From positions 5,215,457 through 5,279,456 of the forward strand of contig NZ_CP037952.1 of the NCBI RefSeq assembly GCF_004358345.1: 64,000 nucleotides of DNA, read 5' to 3'. Origin of the DNA: Parashewanella spongiae (GTDB lineage Bacteria > Pseudomonadota > Gammaproteobacteria > Enterobacterales > Shewanellaceae). Positions 47,741 to 57,768 of the stretch are shown piece by piece; position 1 is the first letter of the stretch, and each line of letters starts with the position of its first letter. Made by a program: the position numbers and the translations under genes. The notes under the pieces are model-generated. The model was not told the origin of the DNA. It saw only the letters and a program-made list of their open reading frames with translations, and made no database searches.

Positions 47741-50700
47741 TCAAGTTATATGGACAGACTTGCTCAATACTATCATTCCTGAGTTGAATCTATCCTCGAT
47801 AAACTCAAGTTCAAATTCATCTTTGAGAAAACTTATCATTCCACTTTTTAACGTATTATTACCATGATATCCAGTTATGATCGATGTTATGTTGTTTTCA
47901 TTGTTTTTTTTGTGGTAACAAAATAATAGTTTTGCGAAAGCTAATGGAACACCTCGAATATGTGTACCATTGCCTGAATGTCCTTCGAAGATTTTATCCA
48001 TATGCAAATCGATACAATGATTCATTAAGCCAACATTTTTTTTATATATTCCTTCTGTTATCCCTTTATCAATCATGCTTGCAAAATTATCTTTTTCAAG
48101 CGGCGCAAGTTGAGCATGTATTTGTGAAGGAGTACTCATGTCACATTTGTTCATTATTTTTTCTAAATACCATATTTCAGCGTCAAATTCCTTAGCCTTA
48201 ATACATACTTTAATAAAGGCATTGTAAATGGCAACATTAGGCTCAATGCCCCATTGTTGCATTAAGCTGGCTGTACCATCATCGCCCAACACCAATGATT
48301 TGGCTTCTGCATAACGCCCTGTTTCAGCGCAGGCAGCCAGCAAATTCAGGCAAGTGATTGAATCAGCCTTTAGTGGTAGATGAGGAGCCATCACAGGCTT
48401 ATCACCACACACCAGTTGCCAAGCACTATCAAACTGGCCAGTTTTAGCGCATACCGTGATAAAAGCATTGTAAATGGCAATATTAGGCTTGATGCCCCAC
48501 TGTTGCATTAAGCTAGCTGAATCGCCATCGCCCAACACCAATGATTTGGCATCGGCATAACGCCCCGCTTCAGCGCAGGCCATCAGCAAATTCATGCAGG
48601 TGATTTGACAGGCCTTTAATGACAAATGAGGTGCCATCACGGGCTTATCTCCGCACACCAGTTGCCAAGCACTATCAAAGTAGTCAGTTTTAGCGCATAC
48701 CGTGATAAAGGCATTGTAAATGGCAACGTTAGGCTTGATGTCCCACTGTTGCATTAAGCTGGCTGTAACTGTGTCGCCCAACACCAATGATTTGGCTTCG
48801 GCATAATGCCCCGTTTCAGCGCAGGCCGTCAGCAAATTTATGCAGGTGATTGAATCAGCCTTTAGTGGTAGATGAGGTGCCATCACGGGCTTATCACCAC
48901 ACACCAGTTGCCAAGCACTATCAAACTGGCCCGTTTTAGCGCATACCGTGATAAAGGTGCTGTATACGGCAACATCAGGTTTGATGCACCACTGTTTCAT
49001 TAAGCTGGGTGTATCGCCATCGTCATCGCCCAACACCAATGACTTGGCTTCGACATAACGTCCCGCTTCAGCGCAGGCCGTCAGCAAATTTAGGCAGGTG
49101 ATTGAATCTGCCTTTAGTGGTAGATAAGGTGCCATCACAGGCTTATCACCACACACCAGTTGCCAAGCACTCTCAAACTGGCCCGTTTTAGCGCATACCG
49201 TAATAAAGGCACTGTAAACGACAACATTAGGTTTGATGTCCCATTGTTGCATTAAACTGGCTGTAGCTGTATCGCCCAACACCAATGATTTGGCTTCGGC
49301 ATAACGCCCCGTTTCAGCGCAGGCAGCCAGCAAATTCGTGCAGGTGATTTGATTGGCTTTTAATGGCAAATGAGGTGCCATCACGGGCTTATCACCACAC
49401 ACCAGTTGCCAAGCACTCTCAAACTGGCCAGTTTTAGTGCATACCGTGATAAAAGCACTGTAAATAGCAACATCAGGCTTGATGTCCCACTGCTGCATTA
49501 AGCTGGGAGTAGCTGTATCGCCATCGCCCAACACCAATGATTTGGCTTCGGCATAACGCCCCGTTTCAGCGCAGGCCATCAGCAAATTCATGCAGTTGAT
49601 TTTATTGGTCTTTAATGACAAATTAGGTGCCATCACGGGCTTATTACCACACGCCAGTTGCCAAGCACTATCAAATTGGCCCGTTTTAGCGCATACCGTG
49701 ATAAAGGCGCTGTAAATGGCAGCATCAAGTTTGATGCCCCATTGTTGCATTAAGCTGGCTTTAACTGTAGACGTTTCGCCCAACACCAATGATTTAGCTT
49801 CTGTAAAACGCTCCATTTTAGCGCAGGCCGTCAGCAAATTCATGCAGGTGATTGAATCTGCCTTTAGTGGTAGATGAGATGCGATCACGGGCTTATCAGC
49901 ACACACCAGTTGCCAAGCACTATCAAACTGACCCGTTTTAGCGCATACCGTGATAAAGGCATTGTAAATGGCAATATTAGGCTTGACGCCCCATTGTTGC
50001 ATTAAGCTGGCTGTAGCTGTATCGCCCAACACCAATGATTTGGCTTCTGTAAAACGCTCCATTTCAGCGCAAGCAATGAGCAGGTTCATGCAGGTGATTT
50101 GATTAGCTTTTAATGGCAAATGAGGTGCCATCACGGGCTTATCATCACACACCAGTTGCCAAGCACTATCAAACTGGCCAGTCTTAGCGCATACCGTGAT
50201 AAAGGCATTGTAGATGGCAACATCAAGCTCAACGCCCCATTGTTGTATTAAGCTGGCTTCAGCTGCATTGCTTAGCACCAACCTTTTGGCATCTGAATAA
50301 TTTAAATTTAACTTAATTAATTTCAATAATAGTGTGCATGTTTTCGATTCATAGGACGATTTAAATCGTGTTATGTCACTAAAAATGCCGTCGAAATTAG
50401 ATGAATGGCTGTCAGAAAACTCGGCCGCTTTGTGTAACAGTTTATGGATTAACCTTATGTCCCATGATGTTTCCATGACCTGTTTGTCGCTTTTTAGGCT
50501 GTGAATGATTTCAATAAGCTGCGAAAGTTTAGTGCAACCACCAATTAATACATTTAACTCAATACCCAGTTGATTCTTGGTTTTCTGTTTAAGTTTCCAA
50601 GAGTGGATGAGCGCACTAGTCTGAGCAAAAAAGGAATTAGGTGAGGAAGGTGGTTGCTGTATTTGCTTGGTATATCGAGTGCTCGATTTAGGAGTAATGG

Positions 50701-51007
50701 AGCGGGGCTCAGTTGCAAAACGTTGGCGAACATTACTTGGCTTCTTACAATAATGAGTCTCTCGTGTGCGAGAGTTAGAGCGAGTCGACGATGACTTATT
50801 GTTGAAAAAATCATACAGCTTTTGTCTATCGGTTTTGTTTAATCTTTGATAACCCTGTTGTAAGTTTTCATCACCATCAAACCTTGAAACCTCAAAGTTA
50901 AGATAGGATAGAGCTTCGCTAGGGTATTCTTGGAGGCTTTTGAGCATGAATCTATATATTGATCCATGCTCAGCAGAAGTGTGCACTGTCGCCATCACAT
51001 TACTCAA
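47741..51007 (-). CDS. Bacterial PPR-SMR-like protein (eukaryote-type)
   Basis: Residues about 230-950 consist of eight double units of about 80 residues plus half units at both ends. Each double unit has two pentatricopeptide-like motifs: VAIYNAFITVCAKTGQFDSA and ITCLNLLTACAETGRYAEA, each close to the PPR pattern (YNxLIxxCxKxGxxxxA). This gives about 17-18 motifs, which in plants bind RNA base by base. Residues about 995-1085 resemble an SMR domain (IDLH, then ITSIITGYHGN, then NSGMIVL), though TGxG is altered. Plant PPR-SMR proteins act in chloroplast and mitochondrial gene expression. The N-terminal 230 residues are basic and Ser/Thr-rich. No bacterial signal peptide is visible. DNA of the units is highly similar, so the array expanded recently. 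Role is unknown; an organelle-directed effector is one idea. Confidence 0.8.
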   Translation of the reverse strand: MSNVMATVHTSAEHGSIYRFMLKSLQEYPSEALSYLNFEVSRFDGDENLQQGYQRLNKTDRQKLYDFFNNKSSSTRSNSRTRETHYCKKPSNVRQRFATEPRSITPKSSTRYTKQIQQPPSSPNSFFAQTSALIHSWKLKQKTKNQLGIELNVLIGGCTKLSQLIEIIHSLKSDKQVMETSWDIRLIHKLLHKAAEFSDSHSSNFDGIFSDITRFKSSYESKTCTLLLKLIKLNLNYSDAKRLVLSNAAEASLIQQWGVELDVAIYNAFITVCAKTGQFDSAWQLVCDDKPVMAPHLPLKANQITCMNLLIACAEMERFTEAKSLVLGDTATASLMQQWGVKPNIAIYNAFITVCAKTGQFDSAWQLVCADKPVIASHLPLKADSITCMNLLTACAKMERFTEAKSLVLGETSTVKASLMQQWGIKLDAAIYSAFITVCAKTGQFDSAWQLACGNKPVMAPNLSLKTNKINCMNLLMACAETGRYAEAKSLVLGDGDTATPSLMQQWDIKPDVAIYSAFITVCTKTGQFESAWQLVCGDKPVMAPHLPLKANQITCTNLLAACAETGRYAEAKSLVLGDTATASLMQQWDIKPNVVVYSAFITVCAKTGQFESAWQLVCGDKPVMAPYLPLKADSITCLNLLTACAEAGRYVEAKSLVLGDDDGDTPSLMKQWCIKPDVAVYSTFITVCAKTGQFDSAWQLVCGDKPVMAPHLPLKADSITCINLLTACAETGHYAEAKSLVLGDTVTASLMQQWDIKPNVAIYNAFITVCAKTDYFDSAWQLVCGDKPVMAPHLSLKACQITCMNLLMACAEAGRYADAKSLVLGDGDSASLMQQWGIKPNIAIYNAFITVCAKTGQFDSAWQLVCGDKPVMAPHLPLKADSITCLNLLAACAETGRYAEAKSLVLGDDGTASLMQQWGIEPNVAIYNAFIKVCIKAKEFDAEIWYLEKIMNKCDMSTPSQIHAQLAPLEKDNFASMIDKGITEGIYKKNVGLMNHCIDLHMDKIFEGHSGNGTHIRGVPLAFAKLLFCYHKKNNENNITSIITGYHGNNTLKSGMISFLKDEFELEFIEDRFNSGMIVLSKSVHIT

Positions 51008-51236
51008 TAAGTGAGTGAATTAACAAGCTAAGAAATAACGCACTGAAATGATAAATACAAAAATATTCAGCTTTAAGGCATTCTATAAATGTATAACAGA
51101 AAATTATCCACCATACAGGGAGCCGTTTGGTAGCTCATAGCTGTATCTCAGACTCAAAAAATAATGAAATTGTGCGTAAATTGGTTCTGTCCGTTTCCTT
51201 GTTAGATTCAGAAAGACCGTCCCTGATTTTTAATGA

Positions 51237-51280
51237 CACTACGGGCAAACTTTAGTTGTTACAGGCAACTTTATTGTCTC
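51237..51280 (-). repeat. Right, inverted copies of the repeat flanking the PPR gene
   Basis: On the minus strand GAGACAATAAAGTTGCCTGT then AACAAC, followed by TAAAGTTTGCCCGTA, mirror the repeat at 47263-47313. It lies between the PPR gene start and the flavoprotein stop. The rest of 51008-51289 shows nothing else. Confidence 0.55.
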
Positions 51281-51289
51281 TACACATCA

Positions 51290-52474
51290 TTAACAAGCCT
51301 GCCCGCAGGCTACACCGCTACTCCATGAAAATTGAAAATTAAATCCACCGAGCCAACCACTTACATCGATAACCTCACCAATAAAATATAAACCTGAAAC
51401 TTTTTTTGACTCGAACGTTTTTGAAGATAATTCATTGGTATCAACCCCGCCAAGTGTCACTTCCGCCGTTCGGTAACCTTCAGTATTATTCATCAGTAAT
51501 TGCCAGCTATGAATTTGCTGACAAACTTGCTCTATTTCAGCATGAATAAGCTGATTGAGTGATTTTGCTAGTAGAACTTCATCAAATAAGGCTTCTAGTA
51601 GACGCTTAGGTAACCTCTTTGCTAATGCATTTTTTAAACTTTGCTTTGGTGAGCTTTGTAATTGCTTTTCCATTAACTCAGCTAAATCATCATTCGGTAG
51701 CAAGTTAATCCCAATCGCTTCACCCGATTGCCAATAATTTGAGATTTGTAAAATCGCAGGGCCAGATAACCCTCGATGGGTAAACAATAATGCTTCACTA
51801 AACTGTGTGCCATCTTGTGCCGTGATCGTGCTAGGAACCGCAATACCTGAAAGTGTCTCAAATTGCTGTTTGGCGTCGCTGTGCCAGGTAAAAGGCACTA
51901 AACCTGCGCGAGTAGGTAATACTTGTAAGCCGAATTGCTCAGCCAGTTTATAACCAAATGGCGTTGCGCCGAGTTTTGGCATCGACAAACCGCCTGTGGC
52001 AATAACTAAACTGTTACAACGAAAATCACCGTTAGAGGTCGTTACCGTAAAGCCGTCATCATCATTCTTCTCGACCGATAGTATTTCTGTACGCAGTTGC
52101 ACATTGACACCAGCCCATTCACATTCTGTCATCAGCATATTAACGATTTCTTTCGCTGAATCATTACAAAATAGTTGGCCATGATCGCGCTGGTGATATT
52201 CAATCCCATGACGCTCTACCAGTTCAATAAACTGCTGCGATGGGTAACGTGCAAGTGCTGACTTCACAAAGTGAGGATTGCTACAAATATAGTTAGCTGG
52301 TTCAACTTTTACATTGGTGAAATTACAACGTCCACCACCGCTGATGAGAATTTTTTTGCCGGCTTGCTTTGCGTGATCCAGCACTAGTACGTTGCGACCT
52401 CGATAACCTGCGGTAGCCGCACACATTAACCCTGCGGCACCTGCACCAATAATGATCACATCGTAATTTTGCAC
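51290..52474 (-). CDS. HI0933/YhiN-type flavoprotein (BaiN family)
   Basis: The 394-residue protein has an N-terminal FAD motif (VIIIGAGAAGLMCAATAG) and the family signature GKKILISGGGRCNFTN. A C-terminal GG-rich FAD contact (IDVSGWLGGFNFQFSWSSG) closes it. It is a cytoplasmic NAD(P)/FAD-dependent oxidoreductase; some relatives act on unsaturated steroid or bile-acid rings, but the substrate here is unknown. It is a core-like gene between two large accessory genes. Confidence 0.88.
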   Translation of the reverse strand: MQNYDVIIIGAGAAGLMCAATAGYRGRNVLVLDHAKQAGKKILISGGGRCNFTNVKVEPANYICSNPHFVKSALARYPSQQFIELVERHGIEYHQRDHGQLFCNDSAKEIVNMLMTECEWAGVNVQLRTEILSVEKNDDDGFTVTTSNGDFRCNSLVIATGGLSMPKLGATPFGYKLAEQFGLQVLPTRAGLVPFTWHSDAKQQFETLSGIAVPSTITAQDGTQFSEALLFTHRGLSGPAILQISNYWQSGEAIGINLLPNDDLAELMEKQLQSSPKQSLKNALAKRLPKRLLEALFDEVLLAKSLNQLIHAEIEQVCQQIHSWQLLMNNTEGYRTAEVTLGGVDTNELSSKTFESKKVSGLYFIGEVIDVSGWLGGFNFQFSWSSGVACGQAC

Positions 52475-52576
52475 TGATAACTAACTCTACTTTATTGGAA
52501 AAAGTTAATGATTATACCAGCATTCTGTTAATGGTAACTTGCTACCATTAATTAAACCTCAACAAAATTTAGATTC

Positions 52577-55500
52577 ATGATTACATTTAGACTTGAAAGT
52601 GAGCATAAGTCAGTAGAACTTATCTGCCACCAGCTTAATAGGAGTGAATATCTTATTGATCTCAAAGAGTCTTACGGAAAAATAATTAGGTATAAAGTTC
52701 ACAACTTTGGGAATGAAACTCGCATTATCCATTTCCATCGTTTTGTACCGGATTCTATCTGTGGTCTACAGAAAGTTAATCCACTTCATCAAAGTTATAT
52801 TGAAACATTCCTCATTCACAAAAAACAAGAACAAGTAACACCACATTCAAATAATTATAATGATTGGTGTATTGATACAGAAAAATCTCAATCGTCAGGC
52901 AAATCATTATCTAATACTGTTGACAGTCCCCCCTCTAAAAATAGCGATCTCGACACATCTCATTGTAGAACTCTGAGTACTTTTCAACCTAATCCACTTC
53001 TTTCAAGTAAAGAGGTTCCTAAAGCACCTCGCTATGACTTTGAAACAATGAGTGAGACAAAAACAGCATTAGAGCACTTAGCTAAAAGCAACAAAGACCA
53101 TGCTCACATTGACGTACCAGACTTAAATCGTTTACTCGATTTTTATGGCATATACCATGTTAGCAAATTACCTCAAGAACTTTTTTCTTTTACCGCATCT
53201 AGGCAATTACAGTATTTACAAACAAAAGAAGCCGAATCAATGCCTAAAGTTGATGCTAGCGAAGAAGCATCATTAAAAAAACTCCTACTAAAGAACCAAA
53301 TCAACTTCGATGCTTTACCCTCAAAGTTCCAGAGAAGTAGAGAGTTTAGAATTATTGCTTGTAATAATGATTGGCAGACGTTAAAAAGCATCCCTGTGAC
53401 CGAAGTCGACCCTCAGTTATGCAAGATTGCCGTACAGCAAAATTCAGAAGCCTTCAAGTTTATTAAAGAAAAGTGGCCACAACATATTGATTTAAAAATG
53501 TGTCTGTTGCTATTAAAAAAAGACAGTTCAAATCTTAATCTCATCCCAAATGAAATATTAGAAAAAGATAATAACCATCAATTATATCAGTGCCTTTGCT
53601 TAAACCATAAAAACGTTATTCATCTTATTCCTGATAAAGTGAAAACCTATGATTTTTTCTATAAGCTGGTTTTTCAACAAGGTAATTTGCTCAATATATG
53701 CCCTAATGATTATAAAGATGAAACCATGTGTCTTTGTGCATGCAAGAGTGGACTCTCATCTACGAGTTATCTACCAGATGAATTAGTAAGAGGTGAGCAG
53801 TTTTTAATAAAAGCGATAACTTGTCGTCCTTATCTTCTCCACACTCTATCGAATGAACTAAAAACTGAGCCTATTTGTAAAGCTGCATGTATGTCACCTT
53901 CAGGTACTATTTTTGAAGATGTTCCTATAAAATTTAGAAATAACTGGTCACGCGAAGACTACACCGCATTTATCAAATCAAATGATTTTACATTTATAAG
54001 TCACATTCCAGAAAACAAAGTAACGACAGAGCATTATAAGCTCGCATGCGAACATTTTTCTGAGGAATTAAAATCAGTTCCACCCGATGAAAGAACACCA
54101 GAGTTATGTCAGATAAGTTTAAGGCATCCAGCACGATTAAAAATGCTTCCAGAATGCCCAGAGAAAGTATTAACTCCTGATTTTATCGAACAAAATATTA
54201 ATTATATAAGAGAAGATGAACTTGATCTTATTTCCCCCATTCTGGAAAAATCAGGAAGGAGTGCTCGAATATTAAGTCCTATACTATTAAGGTCTTCAAG
54301 TTCTCAATTGCACCTTTTATCTTCTACTCTCTTATCATCACAAACTAAACTCGAACTTGCTGGTTTTATTCTCAAGCCAGAATGTTCTACACTACAGGTA
54401 CCAAATACTTTACTCTATGAAGCTGTTTCACCACTTGAACAGCCTAGAAGTTATGGGGGTATTTCCAACCCATTTCTATCAGAGCTTCTTTCAACGGCAA
54501 ACTCTTGTGCTCATGTATCTCCCATAAATCTCAATCTAGGGCAAAAACTATCTGAGTATACTTCTCTTCAAAAATCTGCCATGTTTTCCTCTAATCCACC
54601 TGAAACTCTAATAACAGGAAAATTACCTGAAGTTTGTGGGGGTAGGGCCTTTAGGTTCAAAGACGAAGTTAGCGAAAACTACCACTATTTTAAATTTAAA
54701 AAGAAAAGCGAAACCGAAGAGGAATTCTTAACCGAAGGTCTCACTTATCAATATATAGAGCGGTCAAGTGAAATATCACAACACCTGAAAAGTACACTTC
54801 CAAAACCCATGAATGTAAGCAAAATCAAACTCAGTATTCTCAATAGCTCTCTGAAGCAGATGATTGAGCAGTTTGATGATGAAGTGGAAATAGAAGCGCT
54901 AGGTGGCGAGCAATATGTAAAGGTATTTCATTATAGTGCACCAAAAGGCTATACCTATTATGCTCATACGGCATTAAAAAATGATGACACGACCATTGAT
55001 TATTCCGCCCCTAAACAAGGCCTTTATTTGGCGTCACATGATATTGGTGTATTAGCAAGTATGGGGCTTTCTTTAACCAGCTTACTACCCGTTTGGCATT
55101 CTACATCTCAAAGTCGCCGTTGGATGATCTTTCATTCCTTCTTCAGTGATCTAGACTTTCTACAAACGGGTGTATTCGATAAATGGCTCAGCTCAGGAAC
55201 CGATAGAGCTGATATAGGTTTATGTGGCATTAGAGATGTCGGGGATCATATCCTTTTCGGCCGACTTAGAAATAACTTCGTATGTAATAATCATAACCCT
55301 TATATTCACAATAAACATACGCAAGAATGGTTAATTCATGCTAATTTCTTAGGAGAAGGTCTATTAGCAACTCATTTACTCGCCGCCAGATTACTACGTA
55401 ACAAAGACTATTATCATTATAAAAATGAAGCTGCAATAGCTGAGATAAAAGAATTAATCGAAATGAACTTCAGTGAATTAATTTTAGGCTACTTTGCTCA

Positions 55501-55903
55501 TTCAACAAGACCTGCACCATCTCTACAAAAAATTATGAATGTAAATAATGAGGAGCTTCAAAATTGGTTAACTCGCACGGCTCAAGAAATATTATACTGG
55601 ACAGCCAAACAACCTCACGAAGAAGAGCTATTAACAAATCCTACGCAAACTAAACCTGAAAACTATCAAAATCATGATGCTTATGCCTCACATCTAGAAA
55701 ACGACCATATTTCTTTAGAATTATATCCTGAACAAAGCAGCTATAATTTCCGCTTCCCAGCAAGCTTTACCGCCCAAGATGAGCTTATGCTGGGTACGAG
55801 AAATAGCAATCTTGTATTAATATCGCTGATCCGAGGAATAACAAGGTGCGTTACAGGAATAATAGAGCACAACAGAAAGTCACAAACGCTTGAAAACAGC
55901 TAA
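52577..55903 (+). CDS. Large effector-like protein with DUF4116-like repeats
   Basis: The 1108-residue protein has no signal peptide. Residues about 225-560 contain many short repeats of about 23-25 residues in the style of DUF4116, for example RTPELCQISLRHPARLKMLP and TVDPQLCKIAVQQN-like text (xPxLCxxAVxxxxxxLxxxP). Such repeats are common in effectors of Legionella and other host-associated bacteria. The C-terminal half (about 680-1080) has text that could be a divergent kinase-like fold (YFKFKKKSE then EEEFLTEGLTYQYI, and GIRDVGDH), but this is only suggestive. It is a single gene, convergent with gpsA. An effector role is inference. Confidence 0.6.
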   Translation: MITFRLESEHKSVELICHQLNRSEYLIDLKESYGKIIRYKVHNFGNETRIIHFHRFVPDSICGLQKVNPLHQSYIETFLIHKKQEQVTPHSNNYNDWCIDTEKSQSSGKSLSNTVDSPPSKNSDLDTSHCRTLSTFQPNPLLSSKEVPKAPRYDFETMSETKTALEHLAKSNKDHAHIDVPDLNRLLDFYGIYHVSKLPQELFSFTASRQLQYLQTKEAESMPKVDASEEASLKKLLLKNQINFDALPSKFQRSREFRIIACNNDWQTLKSIPVTEVDPQLCKIAVQQNSEAFKFIKEKWPQHIDLKMCLLLLKKDSSNLNLIPNEILEKDNNHQLYQCLCLNHKNVIHLIPDKVKTYDFFYKLVFQQGNLLNICPNDYKDETMCLCACKSGLSSTSYLPDELVRGEQFLIKAITCRPYLLHTLSNELKTEPICKAACMSPSGTIFEDVPIKFRNNWSREDYTAFIKSNDFTFISHIPENKVTTEHYKLACEHFSEELKSVPPDERTPELCQISLRHPARLKMLPECPEKVLTPDFIEQNINYIREDELDLISPILEKSGRSARILSPILLRSSSSQLHLLSSTLLSSQTKLELAGFILKPECSTLQVPNTLLYEAVSPLEQPRSYGGISNPFLSELLSTANSCAHVSPINLNLGQKLSEYTSLQKSAMFSSNPPETLITGKLPEVCGGRAFRFKDEVSENYHYFKFKKKSETEEEFLTEGLTYQYIERSSEISQHLKSTLPKPMNVSKIKLSILNSSLKQMIEQFDDEVEIEALGGEQYVKVFHYSAPKGYTYYAHTALKNDDTTIDYSAPKQGLYLASHDIGVLASMGLSLTSLLPVWHSTSQSRRWMIFHSFFSDLDFLQTGVFDKWLSSGTDRADIGLCGIRDVGDHILFGRLRNNFVCNNHNPYIHNKHTQEWLIHANFLGEGLLATHLLAARLLRNKDYYHYKNEAAIAEIKELIEMNFSELILGYFAHSTRPAPSLQKIMNVNNEELQNWLTRTAQEILYWTAKQPHEEELLTNPTQTKPENYQNHDAYASHLENDHISLELYPEQSSYNFRFPASFTAQDELMLGTRNSNLVLISLIRGITRCVTGIIEHNRKSQTLENS

Positions 55904-55927
55904 AAAAAAGGCGCTATTTCAGCACCT
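55903..55927 (-). terminator. Terminator after gpsA
   Basis: On the minus strand GGTGCT-GAAAT-AGCGCC is followed by a run of T. It overlaps the stop of the convergent 1108-residue gene. Confidence 0.65.
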
Positions 55928-55952
55928 TTCTCATGAATATTTTGCACCAATA

Positions 55953-56966
55953 CTACAGTAAAGATTCGCTTTTGCGATCGCGTCCGAGTAATTCTTTTGC
56001 TACCGCTTTTGCATCTTTACCTTGGTAGAGCACTTGGTAAAGTTGCTCGGTTATGGGCATTTCCACACCTAAACGCTTAGCTAAAGTAAAAACTTCTTTG
56101 GTATTGCGATATCCTTCAACCACTTGACCGATTTCGGTTTGCGCACCTGTGATATCCTTACCTTGACCTATGGCTAAACCAAAACGTCGATTACGGGATT
56201 GGTTGTCTGTACAGGTCAGAACTAAATCGCCAAGCCCAGCCATTCCCATAAAGGTGTTAGATTGCGCACCTACCGCTTCGCCTAAACGAGTGAGTTCAAC
56301 CAAGCCGCGGGTGATTAATGCGGTACGTGCATTAGCACCAAAGCCAATACCGTCAGACATGCCTGCGCCAATCGCAATTACATTTTTTACTGCCCCGCCC
56401 AATTGCAAGCCAATAAAATCAGGATTTGCATATACACGTAAGCGTGATGGGCAATGCAATAGCTCGACTAATTCGTTGGTGAATTCATCGCAAGTGCCAG
56501 CCACAGAAATTGCCGTTGGCATCCCCGCGGCGAGTTCTTTAGCAAACGTAGGACCAGATAATACCGCTAATGGAATATCTTCGCCCAATTGCTCTCTGGC
56601 GACATCTTTAAGCAAACGACCCGTTTCTGGCTCTAACCCTTTGGTAGCCCAAACCACACGCGCATCATGTCGCAGTAGTGGTTTAATTTGCCCAAGCACA
56701 GAACCAAATACGTGACTTGGTACTACAACCAATACATTACGACTGGCTGCAAGAGCTAAAGCTAAGTCCGCTTCGATTTGCAAAGAGTCAGGAAATTCGA
56801 TGCCCGGTAAAAATTGATCGTTACTACGCTGTTGTACTAAACGCCCCATATGTGCAGCATTGTGGCCCCACAACATAGTCTGATGACCACCACGGGCTAA
56901 AGAAATGGCAAGGGCGGTGCCGTAAGAGCCCGCCCCTAATACCGTTATATCAGCGTGATTAGTCAT
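55953..56966 (-). CDS. gpsA: Glycerol-3-phosphate dehydrogenase (NAD(P)+)
   Basis: The 337-residue enzyme has the Rossmann motif [19 protein letters not shown] and the catalytic lysine region [17 protein letters not shown]. It reduces dihydroxyacetone phosphate to sn-glycerol 3-phosphate, the backbone for phospholipids. It follows secB by three bases, the usual gammaproteobacterial order. Confidence 0.96.
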   Translation of the reverse strand: MTNHADITVLGAGSYGTALAISLARGGHQTMLWGHNAAHMGRLVQQRSNDQFLPGIEFPDSLQIEADLALALAASRNVLVVVPSHVFGSVLGQIKPLLRHDARVVWATKGLEPETGRLLKDVAREQLGEDIPLAVLSGPTFAKELAAGMPTAISVAGTCDEFTNELVELLHCPSRLRVYANPDFIGLQLGGAVKNVIAIGAGMSDGIGFGANARTALITRGLVELTRLGEAVGAQSNTFMGMAGLGDLVLTCTDNQSRNRRFGLAIGQGKDITGAQTEIGQVVEGYRNTKEVFTLAKRLGVEMPITEQLYQVLYQGKDAKAVAKELLGRDRKSESLL

Positions 56967-56969
56967 GAA

Positions 56970-57470
56970 TTATGCAGGAGTTTCTTCTGCTTTATCTTCA
57001 ACTTGACCAGCGGCTTGTGCTTCTTCTTGACGCTTTTGTACATACTGAGCAAATAGCGCATCAAAGTTAACTGGAGCAAGGTTAAGTTGTGGGAATGTAC
57101 CACGACCTACTAAGCTACCAACCGTTTCACGTGCATATGGGAACAAGATATTTGGGCAGTATGCACCTAAAGAATGAGCCAATTGTGGTTCAGTTAAACC
57201 GGCAATCGAGAAGATACCTGCTTGTTGCACTTCACAAAGGAAAGCAGTTTCTTCACCAACTTTAGCGGTAACCGTTAAAGAAAGGATAACTTCGTACACA
57301 TCATCAGCAAGTTTGTTGCTCTTTGTATCAAGATCAAGCTTTACTTCTGGATTCCATTCTTTTTGGAAAATTGCTGGGCTATTTGGTGTTTCGAAAGACA
57401 AGTCTTTCGTAAAAACACGTTGGATATTGAATTGTGGAGCTTGTTGTTCGTTCGTTGCTTCTTCAGCCAT
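56970..57470 (-). CDS. secB: Protein-export chaperone SecB
   Basis: The 166-residue protein is typical SecB ([17 protein letters not shown] at the start, [15 protein letters not shown] in the core). It binds unfolded precursors in the cytoplasm and hands them to SecA. The C-terminal tail is acidic. The adjacent grxC gene, common in E. coli between yibN and secB, is absent: 57471-57768 has no gene, only a small stem (CCCGA ... TCGGG, 57579-57593). Confidence 0.96.
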   Translation of the reverse strand: MAEEATNEQQAPQFNIQRVFTKDLSFETPNSPAIFQKEWNPEVKLDLDTKSNKLADDVYEVILSLTVTAKVGEETAFLCEVQQAGIFSIAGLTEPQLAHSLGAYCPNILFPYARETVGSLVGRGTFPQLNLAPVNFDALFAQYVQKRQEEAQAAGQVEDKAEETPA

Positions 57471-57768
57471 ATTCTTTTACCTATCAAAGTGTTGTTATTC
57501 GACTTTTCTTTGAAAGCCATCATTCAGGGCTTGTGTTACTCGACCTGTATAGATCTCAGTACCATCCCGGGTTATTTTCCCGACTACATCGGGTTAGATC
57601 TAATCAGTCATACAAGGCTTTTTGTCAAAATTTAGACGGTAAACCATTATCGACCGCAGGATCAGCTTGCCAGTTTTTTATGACACTTTGACGCTCACGT
57701 CAACCTTTGAATGAAAAACGCTTCAAAACATTGGGTTTGCACATTGTGAAAAACTAACTGACATTTCC

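Noticed and set aside
48236-50290. Tandem repeats that could be a CRISPR array
   Set aside because: The unit is about 240 bp, in frame and coding; there are no short direct repeats with unique spacers.
57313-57691. Overlapping plus-strand frames over and beyond secB
   Set aside because: They are antisense to secB or lie in its leader, and their text is low-complexity aromatic residues.
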